A stretch of 64,000 bases of DNA. Source: Buddleja alternifolia (Eukaryota > Streptophyta > Magnoliopsida > Lamiales > Scrophulariaceae). Positions 33,888 through 46,500 of the stretch are shown here, piece by piece. The notes under the pieces are model-generated. The model was not told the DNA's origin, ran no database searches, and was given only the letters and a program-made list of their open reading frames with translations. Each line of letters opens with the position of its first letter. The first letter of the stretch is position 1. A program made the translations under genes and the position numbers. The stretch covers positions 21,520,375 to 21,584,374 of the forward strand of contig CM033408.1 in assembly GCA_019426215.1 (NCBI GenBank), read 5' to 3'.

Positions 33888-35276
33888 GAGAAAAATGCAA
33901 AATTAATCCCGTAATTATAGGGTGGTAGCAAAATTGATCTTGTATTGTTTGAATCGATAAAATTGGTCCTGTAACTATAAAACATTCACGAATTGAGGAC
34001 AAATTGACTGGAGTTTGCCATGTGGCATTCAATTTGGGTTTTTTTTTTTTTGATTTTTTGGCTAAATTTGCCATGTGCCATTTTTTTTAGTTTCCAACTT
34101 TTTAAAAGATGCTGACATGGATAAGAAAATTTTAGTAAATCGAAAAATATTAAAAAAAATGTACAACAACATTAAAATATACAAAAAAAAAGTAGAAAAT
34201 GGAAATTGTTCAAATTAATTTTTTAAAATAGTTTTAAATTAAATAAATGCATATTCGAAATTATAATAATTTATTACAAAGAATAAATACTGAAATTGTT
34301 ATACAAATATCAAAATACTTAAAAAGGCTAAATTAAATTATTTTTAATATAAAAAATAGAATAATTTAATATCTAAATCATGCAATAAATCTCAATAAAT
34401 GTTCAGATTCTCATAAAAATCATTAAAAATATATATAAAAATTAAAGAAAAAACCAAAGTTTCCAAAGAACAGAAAATAATAAAATAGATAGATTTTTAA
34501 ATTTGAAATAAGAGAAAATGGAAAAAATTACAAAATGATAAAAAGAAGAAAGGAAAATGGTCATCTTCTCCACCACCACCACCCCCATCCCCAAACACCC
34601 ATGCACAGACGCCTCACTCATCGCCACCACCGCCTCCCCCACCTCCCCTCGCCGTTGTGCCCTTAACCTTCCCCCAACCTTAAGCCTGACGACACGCTAA
34701 GACACATACCCATCGAACATAACACACACACAACACACACACCCATTGAACAGAAACACATACACTCTTCAATATGGAGAATAGAGAGGGGGAGGGGCCG
34801 ATCCGGGAGAGGGGGGTATGGGCTGAGCTCTAGGTGCTCCAATTTTGGGGTGGAAGCGGTGGAAGAGGCGTGGTGGGGGTGGCTGCTGCTTGATTTTCTT
34901 TTTTTAAATATTAAGTTTTTTTAAATGTTAATTTAAATGATAATTAATATATAATTGTTTGGAATATAAAAACTATACTTTTCTTCTAATTTTTCACATG
35001 GCATGTTGAGTTTGCCCATTTGTCAATTTTTTTCCAAGTTGGCAACTTTGGAATCCAACTAAGCATATTTGACCTAAAAATCAAATATCCCCAAATTGAA
35101 TTGGTCATGTGCATGTCACATGACCAATTTCCGACAAATTTAGGAATTTCCGACCAAATTTGTCCTCAATTTGTGAATTTTTTGATAGTTACGAGATCAG
35201 TTTTGCCAATTCAAACAATATGGGACCAATTTTGCCAACCTCCTATAGTTACGGGACTAACTTTGTATTTTTCTCG
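33888..35276. mobile_element. MULE-type element, 1389 bp, with GC-rich interior
   Basis: Ends GAGAAAAATGCAAAATTAAT and (reverse complement) CGAGAAAAATACAAAGTTAG, with CCCGTAA(T/C)TATAGG conserved at both ends. A 12-bp direct repeat CCCTTTTAATTA flanks it (33876-33887, 35277-35288). The interior 34560-34880 is strongly C-rich on plus and unlike its surroundings (CACCACCACCACCCCCATCC). It could be captured gene sequence, but no convincing ORF with known similarity is present. Confidence 0.85.
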
Positions 35277-35353
35277 CCCTTTTAATTAAATCTAGGGTTA
35301 GTGACAACGTCTTCCCTATTAATTAGCTAGGATAACTCTGGTCAATGCCCATG

Positions 35354-35510
35354 AAGCCTAGCTCTATTGACGAAATCGAGATCCCAAGATATTAGATGTC
35401 TTGGATTCTACTCCCATCGAAAGCATATCGTAGTTAGCTGATTGTAATAAATGCCAGTTAATTGTAAATTGTTGGATTTGATATTAGTGACAAATGTCAC
35501 TAAAAAAAAC
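35354..35510 (+). repeat. SINE-like insertion with target duplication
   Basis: 157 bp ending in an A-rich tail (CACTAAAAAAAA). Flanked by 17-bp imperfect direct repeats (TCTGGTCAATGCCCATG at 35337-35353, CCTGATCAATGTCCATG at 35511-35527; 14 of 17 identical). The 5' half shares GACGAAATCGAGATCCCAAG with the copy near 35900. Confidence 0.65.
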
Positions 35511-35874
35511 CCTGATCAATGTCCATGCATGTGATTGATTGATCCGAATCCGACCTAAATTGAGCTAGCTATCTATATATTTCTATTGAATACCGATCTT
35601 TAAAATGGAAACGAATTTCCAATCAAGTATTAGGATATAAGTGAAATAGGCCGGATGCCGAACTTTGGAAAATTAAAAACTCTGGATCATGTTGAGATTC
35701 TTGAGCTATTATTGAGGTACATAATTAGAAAATAAAATAAAAGGATGTATGTACACAAATTGAAAGTATCATATTTATATTTTAAAAAGGATTAGGTGTG
35801 GATTTCAATATATTGATGATGAGATAGTATAACTTAGAAAGCTTTTGAAATTCGTGTTTAAGATGAATAACACA

Positions 35875-36110
35875 AGTCTAGCTGATGAAGTCTAAATCTA
35901 CTGGCGAAATTGAGATCCCAAGACATTAAAAATTTTGGGTTCAATCCGCCTGCAGGCTGCACCTAACGAGTGAATTTTTCTCTATTTTCATAGAGTTATT
36001 AACTAATTGTAATTATTGTTTGTGATAGTTGCTAGTTGATTGTAAATGATTAGTATTTAATATTCCTGACATATATATCATGTAATAGAAACATTAAAAA
36101 AGAAAAACTG
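35875..36110 (+). repeat. SINE-like copy
   Basis: Contains GGCGAAATTGAGATCCCAAG, shared with 35354-35510, then TTGGGTTCAATCC, a fair match to a pol III B-box (GGTTCGANNCC). It ends near ATCATGTAATAGAAACATT plus A-rich sequence. No clear target duplication seen. Confidence 0.5.
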
Positions 36111-36329
36111 AATCTAACTCATTATCTTTGGGAGTTTGGGTCATGTGTCTTGTTTAAAGTTCGCATTATATATTTTGTAAATATTTTGGATCGTGGATCT
36201 TTTTAATTCAAATAGACTCGTTGGGCCGAAGAAAAATTTATTAGATTATTCTCTAGGGAAGCCCAAAAAGGTTGCATGTAAGATTGTTTCAGTCGATTAG
36301 AGAAATTGCTCATCCAATTTCGTCCAACA

Positions 36330-36542
36330 AAAAAAAAAAGTAGATGTGTTGACATAGTGATATCCACATCCCATTTTATATGAGAGGTTTTGAGTTCGAA
36401 TTCAGGCCGTCACAAATTGTGGCTCTCCCCCTCCTTTATGGAGTTAGATAAAATCTTTATAACTTATGATTATAACTATCAACTCGGGTTTGTCGGGCTA
36501 AATAATATGGTATCCCTTCGTCTTGAATTAAAAAAAAAAAAA
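36330..36542 (+). repeat. SINE-like insertion with B-box-like motif and target duplication
   Basis: 213 bp. GACATAGTGATATCC is A-box-like and GAGTTCGAATTC is B-box-like; the 3' end is a 13-A tail. Flanked by 15-bp repeats CAATTTCGTCCAACA (36315-36329) and CAATTACGTCCAACA (36543-36557), 14 of 15 identical. From 36558 to 37629 no gene is seen. Confidence 0.7.
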
Positions 36543-37629
36543 CAATTACGTCCAACACCCTTTCAAATATTATCCTATGGAGAAACACCAAAAAAAGTTC
36601 ACTACCACGATACACGTCACGTTCAATATCTTATTGCTCGTGAGTTTTTCTCTTGACATTTCTCCACTTGTCTTCACAATGCGACAATGAATCATGAACT
36701 ATTAGTATTTTGCATGATTAACATAAATGTTTTCATGAAATAAGTAAACAGCAATTTTATCCGTTTTAATAAGAATTAAGATTTGTTTTTATGAGAATGT
36801 TGGTCTAAAAAGTTCCTACGTTGGTTGATGTGCATATTAAATAATTATTACTAATGAGTGAGAGTCAAATTATAGGAGCTAACTTTCCTCTAAACATGAT
36901 TACGAATGTTATAAAACACAAAATTTAATTCAGTAGTGAATAAGTTCAAATCACTATGCACTTTGTTATAATCGATGTGACAGGCTCTTCCAATATATGA
37001 AACAATTATAATTCAATACAAATATTTTTCGCCATTGAGGAACTCTAATGACAATGTTCAAATAGAGTTGTTATATTGGTCGATTCTTCCCCTATTTTTA
37101 TTTAGCAAAAAATGGAGGATTATATAATTCTTGCTAACTATCCAAAAAATTTGCCCCTATATTTAGTTATCTTCCAATTTCTTGTAGGAGTCACCCCTCC
37201 AAGATCAAAACACTTATAAGTCTAAGAGTGATAACTAAAGAGTTTGAGAATTTGAAGTCCTAATACTTTCACAATTATCTTCTTATGATAGACATGATAG
37301 TGTATTACTATTTATGAATTATTATGTTTTAATTTTATGAAATTATTCTTCTAACATGTCTACTCCAACTTTCATTCAAGTATTCCACTAACACAATTTC
37401 ACATTTCATCTTATGCAGTTTGCAAAATAGTGGAACATCATTTTCCACAAATACATCTATGGTATGGAATACTATGGATTGTAGATACTGAACTAGAAGC
37501 ACGTGAATGTTGATGCCACATATACTTTATACATTATTAGTAAAATAAATAAAAAAAACTCTCAATTATTGCTACAAATCGGGTAACGGAGAAAATAAGC
37601 ATGGACTAAGTCCTGAACTAATATCAAAT

Positions 37630-38375
37630 GAAAAATTGCACTTTTACTCGCGTAGGATAGGAGGTCTTGCAATTTTGATCCCATTAAACACAAAGTTATA
37701 ACTTTAATCCCATTAGACTCAAAACATTACAAGTTTGATCCCATCCATATAAAAAATTGATGGAAAAAAAAGAGAGCAGAGTATATGCACCAGAAAAATA
37801 AATAAAAATTAATAATAAACTAAAAATTAAATTAAAAAATATTTATAAAATACAAAATACAAAACTTTTTATAAAATAAATTCAAAATCTAAATAGAAAA
37901 CAAAACCCACAACTTCTTCTTCTGGACGATCCCCACTCCCAAATCCACCCCAAAAATCCACACCATCCTACTCCCCCCCACAAATGAGCATCGTCGCTGC
38001 CAGCCACCTAAGAAGTTGAAGAGGCAGTGCAATAAAGGTGAAATGGAGGTCCGATTCAGCTTCGTGGAGGTGCGATGATGGTGCGGTGGAGAGGGGTTGG
38101 GGAGGTGCTGCAAAAGGTTGGAGGAAGACGATGGATGTTCAAGCAACACTTTTTTTTTTAATTTTTTAATTTTTGGTAATTTTTTTCTTAAAAATATTTT
38201 GAGATTAATGGCGCGTACATGACACTCGTTTTTTGTTTTTGTTTCATTCATTTTTTAATGGTTGGGACCAATGTTGTAATTTTTAAAAATTATATGGGGC
38301 CAAAATTGCAACTTTGTATCTAATGAGACTAAATTTACAAGACCATATTAAATAGGCAAAATCTGCAATTTTCCC
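37630..38375. mobile_element. MULE-MITE-like element, 746 bp, with GC-rich interior
   Basis: Left GAAAAATTGCACTTTTACTC, right (reverse complement) GGGAAAATTGCAGATTTTGC. The subterminal CGTAGGATAGGAGGTCTTGC resembles the matching region of the MITE at 4239 (ACATAGGATAGGTCCTCTTG). The interior 37905-38140 is GC-rich with an open minus frame that is low complexity and unrecognised. Target duplication not clear. Confidence 0.72.
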
Positions 38376-38707
38376 ACCAAATTTGATTGTGTTGTCAATA
38401 ACATGGAGACACCTTCTCTCTTTTGCAAAACAAATCTCCACATAAACCATATAAAATGAAATTTAAGTTGACAATGCCATTAGTATACCACCATGAGAGC
38501 TTAACTAGCAATAAGAGGGTTTCTATAGTTGTATTGCTTTGAAAAACATTTCAATCCAAATATCTACATTTAAATTATGTAGTCATTTTCACAATGGGAA
38601 TTGATATTAGCACTCCCAAAAGTGATTATCACACTTTAAATTTACTCTATTTTTAATTAAATTACCAAAATGCCCATGTATTATTTGAAAACATAATTTT
38701 CCTTAAG

Positions 38708-39830
38708 GAAAAATTGCAATTTTGGTCCTATATATTAGGACGAGTGGCAATTTTGGGACATTATCTTCTCCAACTTGCAATTAAGTTCAGTAACTTTTAA
38801 ATTGTAGCAATTTTGGTCCCCCGGGGCCAGAAAATTAAAACTTTGGGGATTTTAATTCGATCTGGGGATTTTGACTATGATTTCGGGCATTTTACTTCGA
38901 TTTGGGGATTTTAATTCTAAATGGGGAGAAATTGCGTCCAAAATGACGTGGCAAAAATCGAATTGGAGGGGAATAAAATCATCTTCTTACCGCTATACAT
39001 TGTTCATACAACTTAACTTGGTCATATATATTTCCTCCAATTTTGTGGGAAGAAAATGATCTTTTTCCCTCCAATTCGGTTTTTGCCATGTCATATTGCA
39101 CGCAATTTCCCCCCATTAAGAATTAAATTCCCAAATCAAAGTCAAAATCCCCAAATCTGGTTAAAATTTCCAATTTTATAGGCTGTGTATGGTTATATTT
39201 TCAAGATTGCATTTTCATTTTCTGGATCACCAAAAAATAAAAATGCACACTTCTAGGTAAATTTTATAGAAAATACTTAAATTTTAAATCCTATTACACA
39301 TTCCCTTATACAACAACCAATCATTTCACTCTTTCAATCAATTCACAATCTTTCATCATTAATTACATCATTCCACTTTTCAACTAATTATCTTTCTTAC
39401 TTTATCATATTTTATAATAACTAAATATATATTTATATACACACACATACTTTATATCAAATCATTCATATATATATATATACACACATTCATAATTACA
39501 TATATCAAATCTCAATAAAATTCAACTTTATGTTACATCAAACACCACTTCCAACTATTTTCTAAAAACACACCCAAACAAACAATAAAAGTCAATATTT
39601 TCACACAAATTTCTATAATACACATTTTTCAAAAAAAATTCACAATTTAACTCAGAAAACATAACTATACGGAGCCATAGTTTTCCAACGCCGAAGGACC
39701 AAATTTGTCAGTCAGAGGATCAAAATTGCCACAAAAGTCAAAGTTAGTGGACTTAATTGCAAGTTGGAGAAGATAGTGTCCCAAAATTTGCCAACACCCC
39801 TAATATATAGGACCAAAATTGCAATTTTTC
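38708..39830. mobile_element. MULE-MITE-like element (middle layer of the nest)
   Basis: Ends GAAAAATTGCAATTTTGGTC and, by reverse complement, the same 20 bases, followed by TATATATTAGG on both sides. Long inner inverted repeats include AACTTGCAATTAAGT and its complement, and CAAAAATCGAATTGGAGGG with a near-complement near 39065. Flanks ATTTTCCTT and ATTTTCATA are a possible decayed 9-bp duplication. Confidence 0.85.
39181..39676. mobile_element. Harbinger-like MITE (inner layer of the nest)
   Basis: Ends GGCTGTGTATGGTTATATTT and (reverse complement) GGCTCCGTATAGTTATGTTT. 3-bp duplication ATA at 39178-39180 and 39677-39679. Its ends resemble those at 43952-44498 and 28234-28372. Confidence 0.75.
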
Positions 39831-40762
39831 ATTTTCATATTATGTAAGACAAATATAACTTTCACTATATTATTCATCATTTTTAAAGTTTATCTTCACA
39901 TTTTAATATTGAACACACCAGGCAATAAATATTGCAATTTTAGCATAACGTTTATTCATTTATTTTCTCATATTAACTTAGTTATATTTTCACTTAGTAT
40001 ATTCAAAGAAGGATATAACTATTAAAAGTTAAGAAATTGTGAGAAGTAGGGAATTTTGAAATATAATAGACCATTTTCCTTGAATTTCAGATAATTTTTA
40101 GATCGTATTATCATTCACAAATTTGTAAAATATAATCTAGTTTCCATAAAGAAATCTGCTATGTATCATAAGTTCAACATTATTTATAATTCAACTACTG
40201 ATATGAAATTCAAATCACTCTTTCGTTTGATTTATTTTGACATCAACTGAAATACCAAAAAAAACAAAGAGTTAACTAATGCACACCATAAATTCGAAAT
40301 TACTTTTTTATTTTAATTTTTTTACCTAATATACTGAACGAAGTAAAAATTTGACCTCAAGAAAGCTAATATTATTATTTTATAGAAATATTATTGATAA
40401 CTAATATTATTTTTTTGCCTAGTGTTTGACCTGATATAAAAATTTGAAGTAAAAACTTGACTTGATGTAACAAAATTTGACCTGATTCAAATTAATGTAT
40501 GTAAGAAAACCAATATATTATTTCTAATTATTATTTTAAATAATTAATAATTTTTTTCAATCATTAAATTTGTCTTGCATATTAAGAGAAAATAAACTTA
40601 TAAAGATGAATAGTATAGTGAAATTTATATTTGTCTTGCATATTAAGAGAAATTGTGTGTTCAAATAATGCATAGGCACTTTGGTAATTTAGTTAAAAAT
40701 GAAATGAATTTGGAGTGTGATTATCACTTTTGGGAGCGCTAATATCAACTCCCTTTCACAAT

Positions 40763-41442
40763 TGTAAGAAACATATTTGTATTACCAGAATGCAAATAAT
40801 TATGTTATAGTTAGCCAGTATCCAACATATACGGGCAAAGTTAACCAAATCACAACTATAAACGTAACTTAAATGTATGATATCTTAACATCAATTTTTC
40901 TAATAAAATTAAGATAATAAGGTGCTCACGTGCAATACACGTGATCTGCACTAGTTATAGAGAAACAACGATCTCTCTCTACATAGTTGGTCATATTATT
41001 CAAGATACCAAGGGCCCTGGTCGCGGAATTTTGCATGTTAACTCATTGCAGATGTACATTATTGAGTTTTCGCTAATCATATTTCTTTGAGAAAGATAAT
41101 AATCATACCAAACGACTAGCAGTTTGCATATGAAATTCAACAAAAATTTATATTTATCAAGATTCTCCTATACTGGATAAACAAATAAATAAATAAAGTT
41201 ATTTAAGATGGGTTATAGAATGACTTCCAGAATCACATAAACCATGCATGCAATTTTATACGTATGGAGATAACCAAAAGGAAAATCGGATTCAACATTT
41301 AACACATATAGATAAACAAATAACATACATTCGGCAATCTTCCACATAATTATCTTCCAAAATCACATTTAGGAAAATAAACCAATAATAAATGATATAT
41401 ATTCATTTGCATATATACTTTTTCATAATATAATACTTTCGC
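40763..41442. other. Intergenic, no feature recognised
   Basis: AT-rich sequence downstream of the DUF3511 gene (which runs leftward), so it includes that gene's 3' UTR. Nothing else seen. Confidence 0.5.
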
Positions 41443-41754
41443 CTAGAATCCATGAACAATTCTCGAGCATGTATTCTTAAACCAACGAAAGCCTTTCCTG
41501 AGGGAATTTTTGACCTTGCCTTCAACTGAATACAATTTGTATTTGGCTATTCTCTTCTTTCTCTTCCACTCCCCACCACCTCCTTTCCATGGCCGCGCAA
41601 TCCGCCTGAATCTTGGAATGTAACCTTCGTTTGAAGGAATTCGAGAAACGGATCCATGCGCGTAAACGTTATTGTCAACATAATAACCATAACCACGATT
41701 GACCTCTCGTATCGTCATTTGTCCGCCATGGTTTGCCGATCCAAACCCTTCCAT
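41443..41754 (-). CDS. DUF3511 domain protein (103 aa), intronless
   Basis: Small basic plant-specific protein of unknown biochemical function. The C-terminal half (about residues 57-103) is the DUF3511 domain: WKRKKRIAKYKLYSVEGKVK, then a RKGFRWFKNTCSRIVHGF ending, closely matching the family's terminal signature. The N-terminal half is Gly/Tyr-rich and less conserved. The length is typical of short family members. A TATA box lies 37-45 bp upstream with a GA-rich leader, and the ATG is the first after it. The gene stands alone, with MITE-rich DNA on both sides. Confidence 0.88.
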   Translation of the reverse strand: MEGFGSANHGGQMTIREVNRGYGYYVDNNVYAHGSVSRIPSNEGYIPRFRRIARPWKGGGGEWKRKKRIAKYKLYSVEGKVKNSLRKGFRWFKNTCSRIVHGF

Positions 41755-41790
41755 TCTCTCCCTCTCCCTTCCTCTTCTTCTCTCTCTCTC

Positions 41791-41799
41791 TATATATAG
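41791..41799 (-). promoter_or_regulatory. TATA box of the DUF3511 gene
   Basis: CTATATATAG centred about 40 bp upstream of the start codon, followed by a GA-rich leader. The 5' UTR must be very short, or transcription starts from another element further up. 41800-42333 shows nothing else. Confidence 0.55.
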
Positions 41800-42333
41800 A
41801 GGTATATCTATATATGTATCAATTTTCAGAGAGAGAGAGGATGGAGGGATTGATGGCTTTGGTTAGGTAATGCAATAGATTGAGTTAGTACTTAAAAGAA
41901 GACAAATGGATTTTCTTCTATTTTTGTTCCTATGAAAGTGCTCAAAAAATTATTGACATGACCAATTATGGAAGGTATAATAAGACGCAACTGTCCAAAT
42001 ATATTTGATGTGTCTATTTCTCACTAAGACTCACACTAAAAAGAGTGGAAACGATGTGTATACTATAGGAAAATTCTATGCCACTATGTGATAATGAGTT
42101 AATTTCAGGAGTCAGGAGTTATCGAAGTTTCGAATTTCCCTATAATTATATTTGTGTGTATTGAGCACGTGACACGAATAATAATGATATATTGCACAAC
42201 TTCAAGTTTCACAAGATCTCCTGAAAATATCTTCATGGAAATGATAACCACGAGAGACCTTATCGTAGTACTACATTGAATTTCCTTACCAGATACCTGA
42301 AAGAGAAAATATTGGAGTACTGTTGGCTTTTAA

Positions 42334-42729
42334 GCAGGGACGAAACCAGGAATTTTATTGAGGGGGGACGAGATTGTTGTGATATAACTATACATATTCT
42401 TTTTTTTTTTTTGCTAAATAGACGAAGGATTCAAGGGGGATGCCCCTTGCGGTACGGTACGCTATATTTAACTGGAAAAATATAATGAGGAATTAGGTTC
42501 TATTACAACTTTTGACATACTTTATACTTTTATATCTTTTTCGTTATAGTCAGGATTTTGGGTTTGGGAGGGGTGAACTCAAATCAAAGAAAAGAGAGAA
42601 AACGTGACATTTTTTGATTTTGAGGGGGGCGAAATTCAAATATAAAAATTTTGTAAGGTAAAAAAAATAATTTTTCAAAATTGAGGGGTGGGCGAGCGCA
42701 TTCTCCAACCCCCTTGGCTCCGTCCCTGC
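42334..42729. mobile_element. MITE with GCAGGGACG ends
   Basis: 396 bp. Left GCAGGGACGAAACCAGGAAT, right (reverse complement) GCAGGGACGGAGCCAAGGGG. Flanked by TTTTAA (42328-42333, 42730-42735). The interior is G-rich on plus. The class is uncertain (hAT-like or unassigned). Confidence 0.72.
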
Positions 42730-42735
42730 TTTTAA

Positions 42736-43533
42736 GGGTTTTTAAATTAGAATATCAACAGCAATATGAGGATAAAAATATGGAGGGTTCACGCCTACCA
42801 CTTCCAATCATAGTTAGATGCGAGTTTAGCATTTAGCCAAAAGAAAAAAAAACAGGTGAAACATACACACACACACTAAGGGTTAAGTTTAATTTAAAAA
42901 TAGTATTGTTTACATAATTACATTATTTACATACAGGCTACTTGAGGCTTGTGAAAATCACGAGAGCATGACAAAAAACTATAAAAGCCAAGTCCATTTT
43001 TTTTTCAAGACACTTTTGAATCTTTACGCTATATCTGAACTTCGAATTTTGGTGATGAAAAGTTGAAAACGGGTAAAGTTCAAAATCAAAACACGAACCC
43101 CTATCATTACACGCGTTAAAAATATTTTCTTTACTATTTCACTCAGCTAAGATCCAAGGACCAAACATAAACTAACCTAAAGACTTAATTTACTCAATTT
43201 TGTTATGATGACTTCCACCATTGACAGAGAATGAATGTAAAGTTAGGTTGCATGGGCAAGTTCAAAACACTTCATGCAATCTGTTGGCGGAGGGTTAAAT
43301 GATTCAATGACAGTAATGAAAGGTGCACCATGCTGAATTTCTTGTCACATTTTCCTTTTTTTGGCTAATAAGTCAAGGGTGAAAATCTTACACTTCCTGT
43401 TTCGAAGATCTCTATGATAGGTATAAGAACAGTTCATCTAGATAACAACTTTAGTCTCGGAATCAGAAATGTAGTCTCGGAATCAGAAATGTTTACGTAC
43501 GGTAAAACAAACAAAAAAATGTAAGGTAAATGA
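42736..43533. other. Intergenic / 3' flank of the exonuclease gene
   Basis: AT-rich, no ORF recognised; part of it is the 3' UTR of the exonuclease transcript. Includes a short CA repeat near 42866-42876 and a direct repeat of TAGTCTCGGAATCAGAAATG at about 43452-43490. Confidence 0.5.
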
Positions 43534-46500
43534 TCATAGGCTCCTTAGCTCTTTGGTAGTGGCTACTTCCTCTTGATAGCTCCCCTCAATGGTTTCAGTG
43601 TCCTTTTTGGGCATTTTTTGTGCTGTGCTGTCCATATGCGAAATCTGTATAGAATGTCGGGATCAGTCAGAAACTACAAATGACCAAATCAAGCACGTAG
43701 TCGACTCTACTTAGCAAGCTCGACCCGGGTGAATTTTAATATGCACAGAGAGAGAGAATGCATACAATGTGTGATTTCCATTCGATCTTCGAATTTCCAT
43801 CAGCAGGCTGGGAGTGGCTGCCCACATGCCGAAATATGTGTAGGAGCACAGCAGCATCAAGAGCAGCATATTCTAGCTGAAAGCGTTTATATTCAAAAAA
43901 ATAAATATATTTTTAAATTAGAAAAACTCCAGAAGCATAAATGAAAGTTAAGGCTTTGTCTGGACATGCTTTCATTTCATTTTCAACTGTCATTTTCTAA
44001 AATGTGTCGGAAAATGGAGTTTTCAATATTTATGTGTAAATGGTAGGTATGTTTGTGTTTTTTTGAAAATGGTTGGAATTGATGATTGTGAAGTGATTGA
44101 GTTGGTTAAAAGTAATGATTATGTGAATAATAATGTAGATATAGATAATATTGTAATGGTTTAATATAATCATAAGTAGAAATGACAAAAATTGACCATA
44201 ATAAAAGCACCAAAATACTCAAAATGGATCTTAAAATGATGTGCATAAGTTTGTGGGTTGAGATTATGTGGTTTGTTTTGCTATAGCACCATGATCGTTG
44301 CCGGAAACACTAGTATTTTTTTGTGAGAGAAAGGCAAAGGTGAGTTCGATTTGGTGAAGTGAAATCATAGTTATTGAAAACTGTGAAACTAAAAAAAATG
44401 AAAATATGTGTATTTTTAATTGAAAATAGATTAAAGTGTGTATTTCATTTTGAAAGAAAACTGAAAACGGTCCAGTGAAAACACAAACAAACAAAGCCTA
44501 ATAGTTTGCACTTTCTTGAAATTGAGATATTACTTCCAATTTACCTGATAATGACTTAAAGGTCGTTGCTCCCAGTTGCTATTTCGTCTCGTTTTATTCA
44601 AACCACTTCCCAGTATTTTCTGTTTCCAACACCACAATAATACCATGAAAAACTGTACTCGTAAAACTCACGTTATGATTATTAATTGAATGCAAATTAA
44701 CAACGCGTGTGTAATCGCTTGTTAAACTTACCTCTGCTAAACCAGAAAGACCACCTCGTGGTTCTTTGAACACATTCTGGATATCAAGGAGCATCTCGAA
44801 GTGCTTGAAACAGTTTAGTTCTCCATAAGATCGTGCAAGATGCTTTATATCACACTGAAAATTGTACCCTACACATTACATTAATCATAACTCCACTCAG
44901 TTATTTCATAATTTTATCCTAATCTACAAGCAGATCAAGCAAAAAAACTATAAAAATTACCATTCAAATTAGAATCCATTCAGTGCAACTTTTGGATTGC
45001 ATTATATTTTGAAGTTCAAGAATCACATTCCTATGCCAAAGGATTAGAAGCATGTATAGTTTTTCTCTTACCAAGTTTTAAGATACTCGGGGACTGCAAT
45101 ATGCAGGCAAGGCATTCATCGAGGATGCTCGGAACATCCTCATAGAGCTTGATAAGGTCAAATATGAAAACCTTCGTCTCAGAGGCAATTTGCATGATAG
45201 ATACCTGCAGTTTGCATATTTAGATGCTATTTTGAGGTATAAGTAGATATATCCACTAACGATATCTTCTGCCAAAAGTAAGGCAATTTGCATCATAGAA
45301 ACCTGCCGTTTGCACGTTATATACACATACAAGGCCGCATGCAAAACAGAAGCAACACAAATCAAGTAAATAAGAATCCTAGACCAAAAATGGGTAAATC
45401 TTGTATTTCCAAGTCCAAAGGATATTATTGACCAATTAAAAAGTATATGCATCGGTCTCGCTATGAAAAGGGTGAAAATAAGGATGTAATAAGGCCACAT
45501 GTACATACATCCACGGGCGCAAACAGATGGTCACCATCACATACACATGCACAACTTTGACTGGGAAAGAAGATACACGAGAGAAGGAATTGAATCTTAT
45601 AGAATAGAGGAGCACATGAAACACAAGTAGTGCAGATAGAATATATACACAAACACCCTTTTCTTGCCTCAGAATCAATGGCTCATGTTCAAGAAATTTT
45701 CACATCTATGGCAGTACAGGACATATTCTCTTACATGCTCTCATTTTCAGAAAACCAAAATCCGAGATATAACATGCTCCACAATCCACATGGTGGCAAG
45801 TGGATAAACTATACCTTGTTTGGTCTGCTGCCCTTTTCGTAATTAGGCTTCCATTCGCAGTCAACGCCAACAACTTTGCATTCCTCAAAATAGCATATTG
45901 CATCATGCAAAATATTAACTTCATCAACCCAAATAACATCCTCAATAAACAATTCATCAAGGTGCAAGTAGCGGTTATGCAAAGTATTTTCTTCTGGCTC
46001 TGTAAAACACGGTGAAGTTGTGGTTAGACAATAACAAGATGGTGCCTAAATCAATGTGACTGCTAGTTTGAATATCATATAAATCTGTGGTTCAGTCAAT
46101 AATCAAGTGTTATATGAGTTAATAACAAAGAAATAACACTTGTAATTCTCCAAAAAGACTAAGGTCTATACAATTATTATTATGTTTATTGCCTGAGGAC
46201 GCATAATGCACACTTAGCAAACCTTAACAATCATGTGTAAACTACAACCCATTACAAACTACTAGATGCCCATATTTGCCTTGGGACTCCCAGCTGACTC
46301 GCAAACAACATTGTCAATGCCTTTTTAACTCCATCTAAATTCCAGATTCCACCAGCTATAACCAAATGTTTTTCATATTAAATCAAGGAATTTATCTGAT
46401 TCGAGGTACCTTAGTTTTGACCTTCCATGTACCTTCAATGGAGAAGGAAAGACAAAGGTTTACAAATTGGAAATCCTTCACCTGGTAGTGAATACTTCAC

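Larger units (their letters stand above)
38596..40753. mobile_element. MULE-type element (outer layer of a three-level nest)
   Basis: Ends GGGAATTGATATTAGCACTC and (reverse complement) GGGAGTTGATATTAGCGCTC, with about 100 bp of inverted repeat (CCAAAAGTGATAATCACAC type). Perfect 9-bp duplication TTTCACAAT at 38587-38595 and 40754-40762. After removal of the inner 1123-bp element it would be about 1.03 kb. No ORF with known similarity. Confidence 0.9.

Noticed and set aside
34442..34642. 66-codon minus frame in a GC-rich block
   Set aside because: Low complexity, inside a MULE-type element; kept only as a possible capture.
36330..36542. Possible tRNA gene (B-box-like GAGTTCGAATTC)
   Set aside because: No cloverleaf or anticodon arm; target repeats and an A tail fit a SINE.
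43729..43944. Plus-strand 71-codon frame
   Set aside because: Antisense to exonuclease exon 43766-43876.
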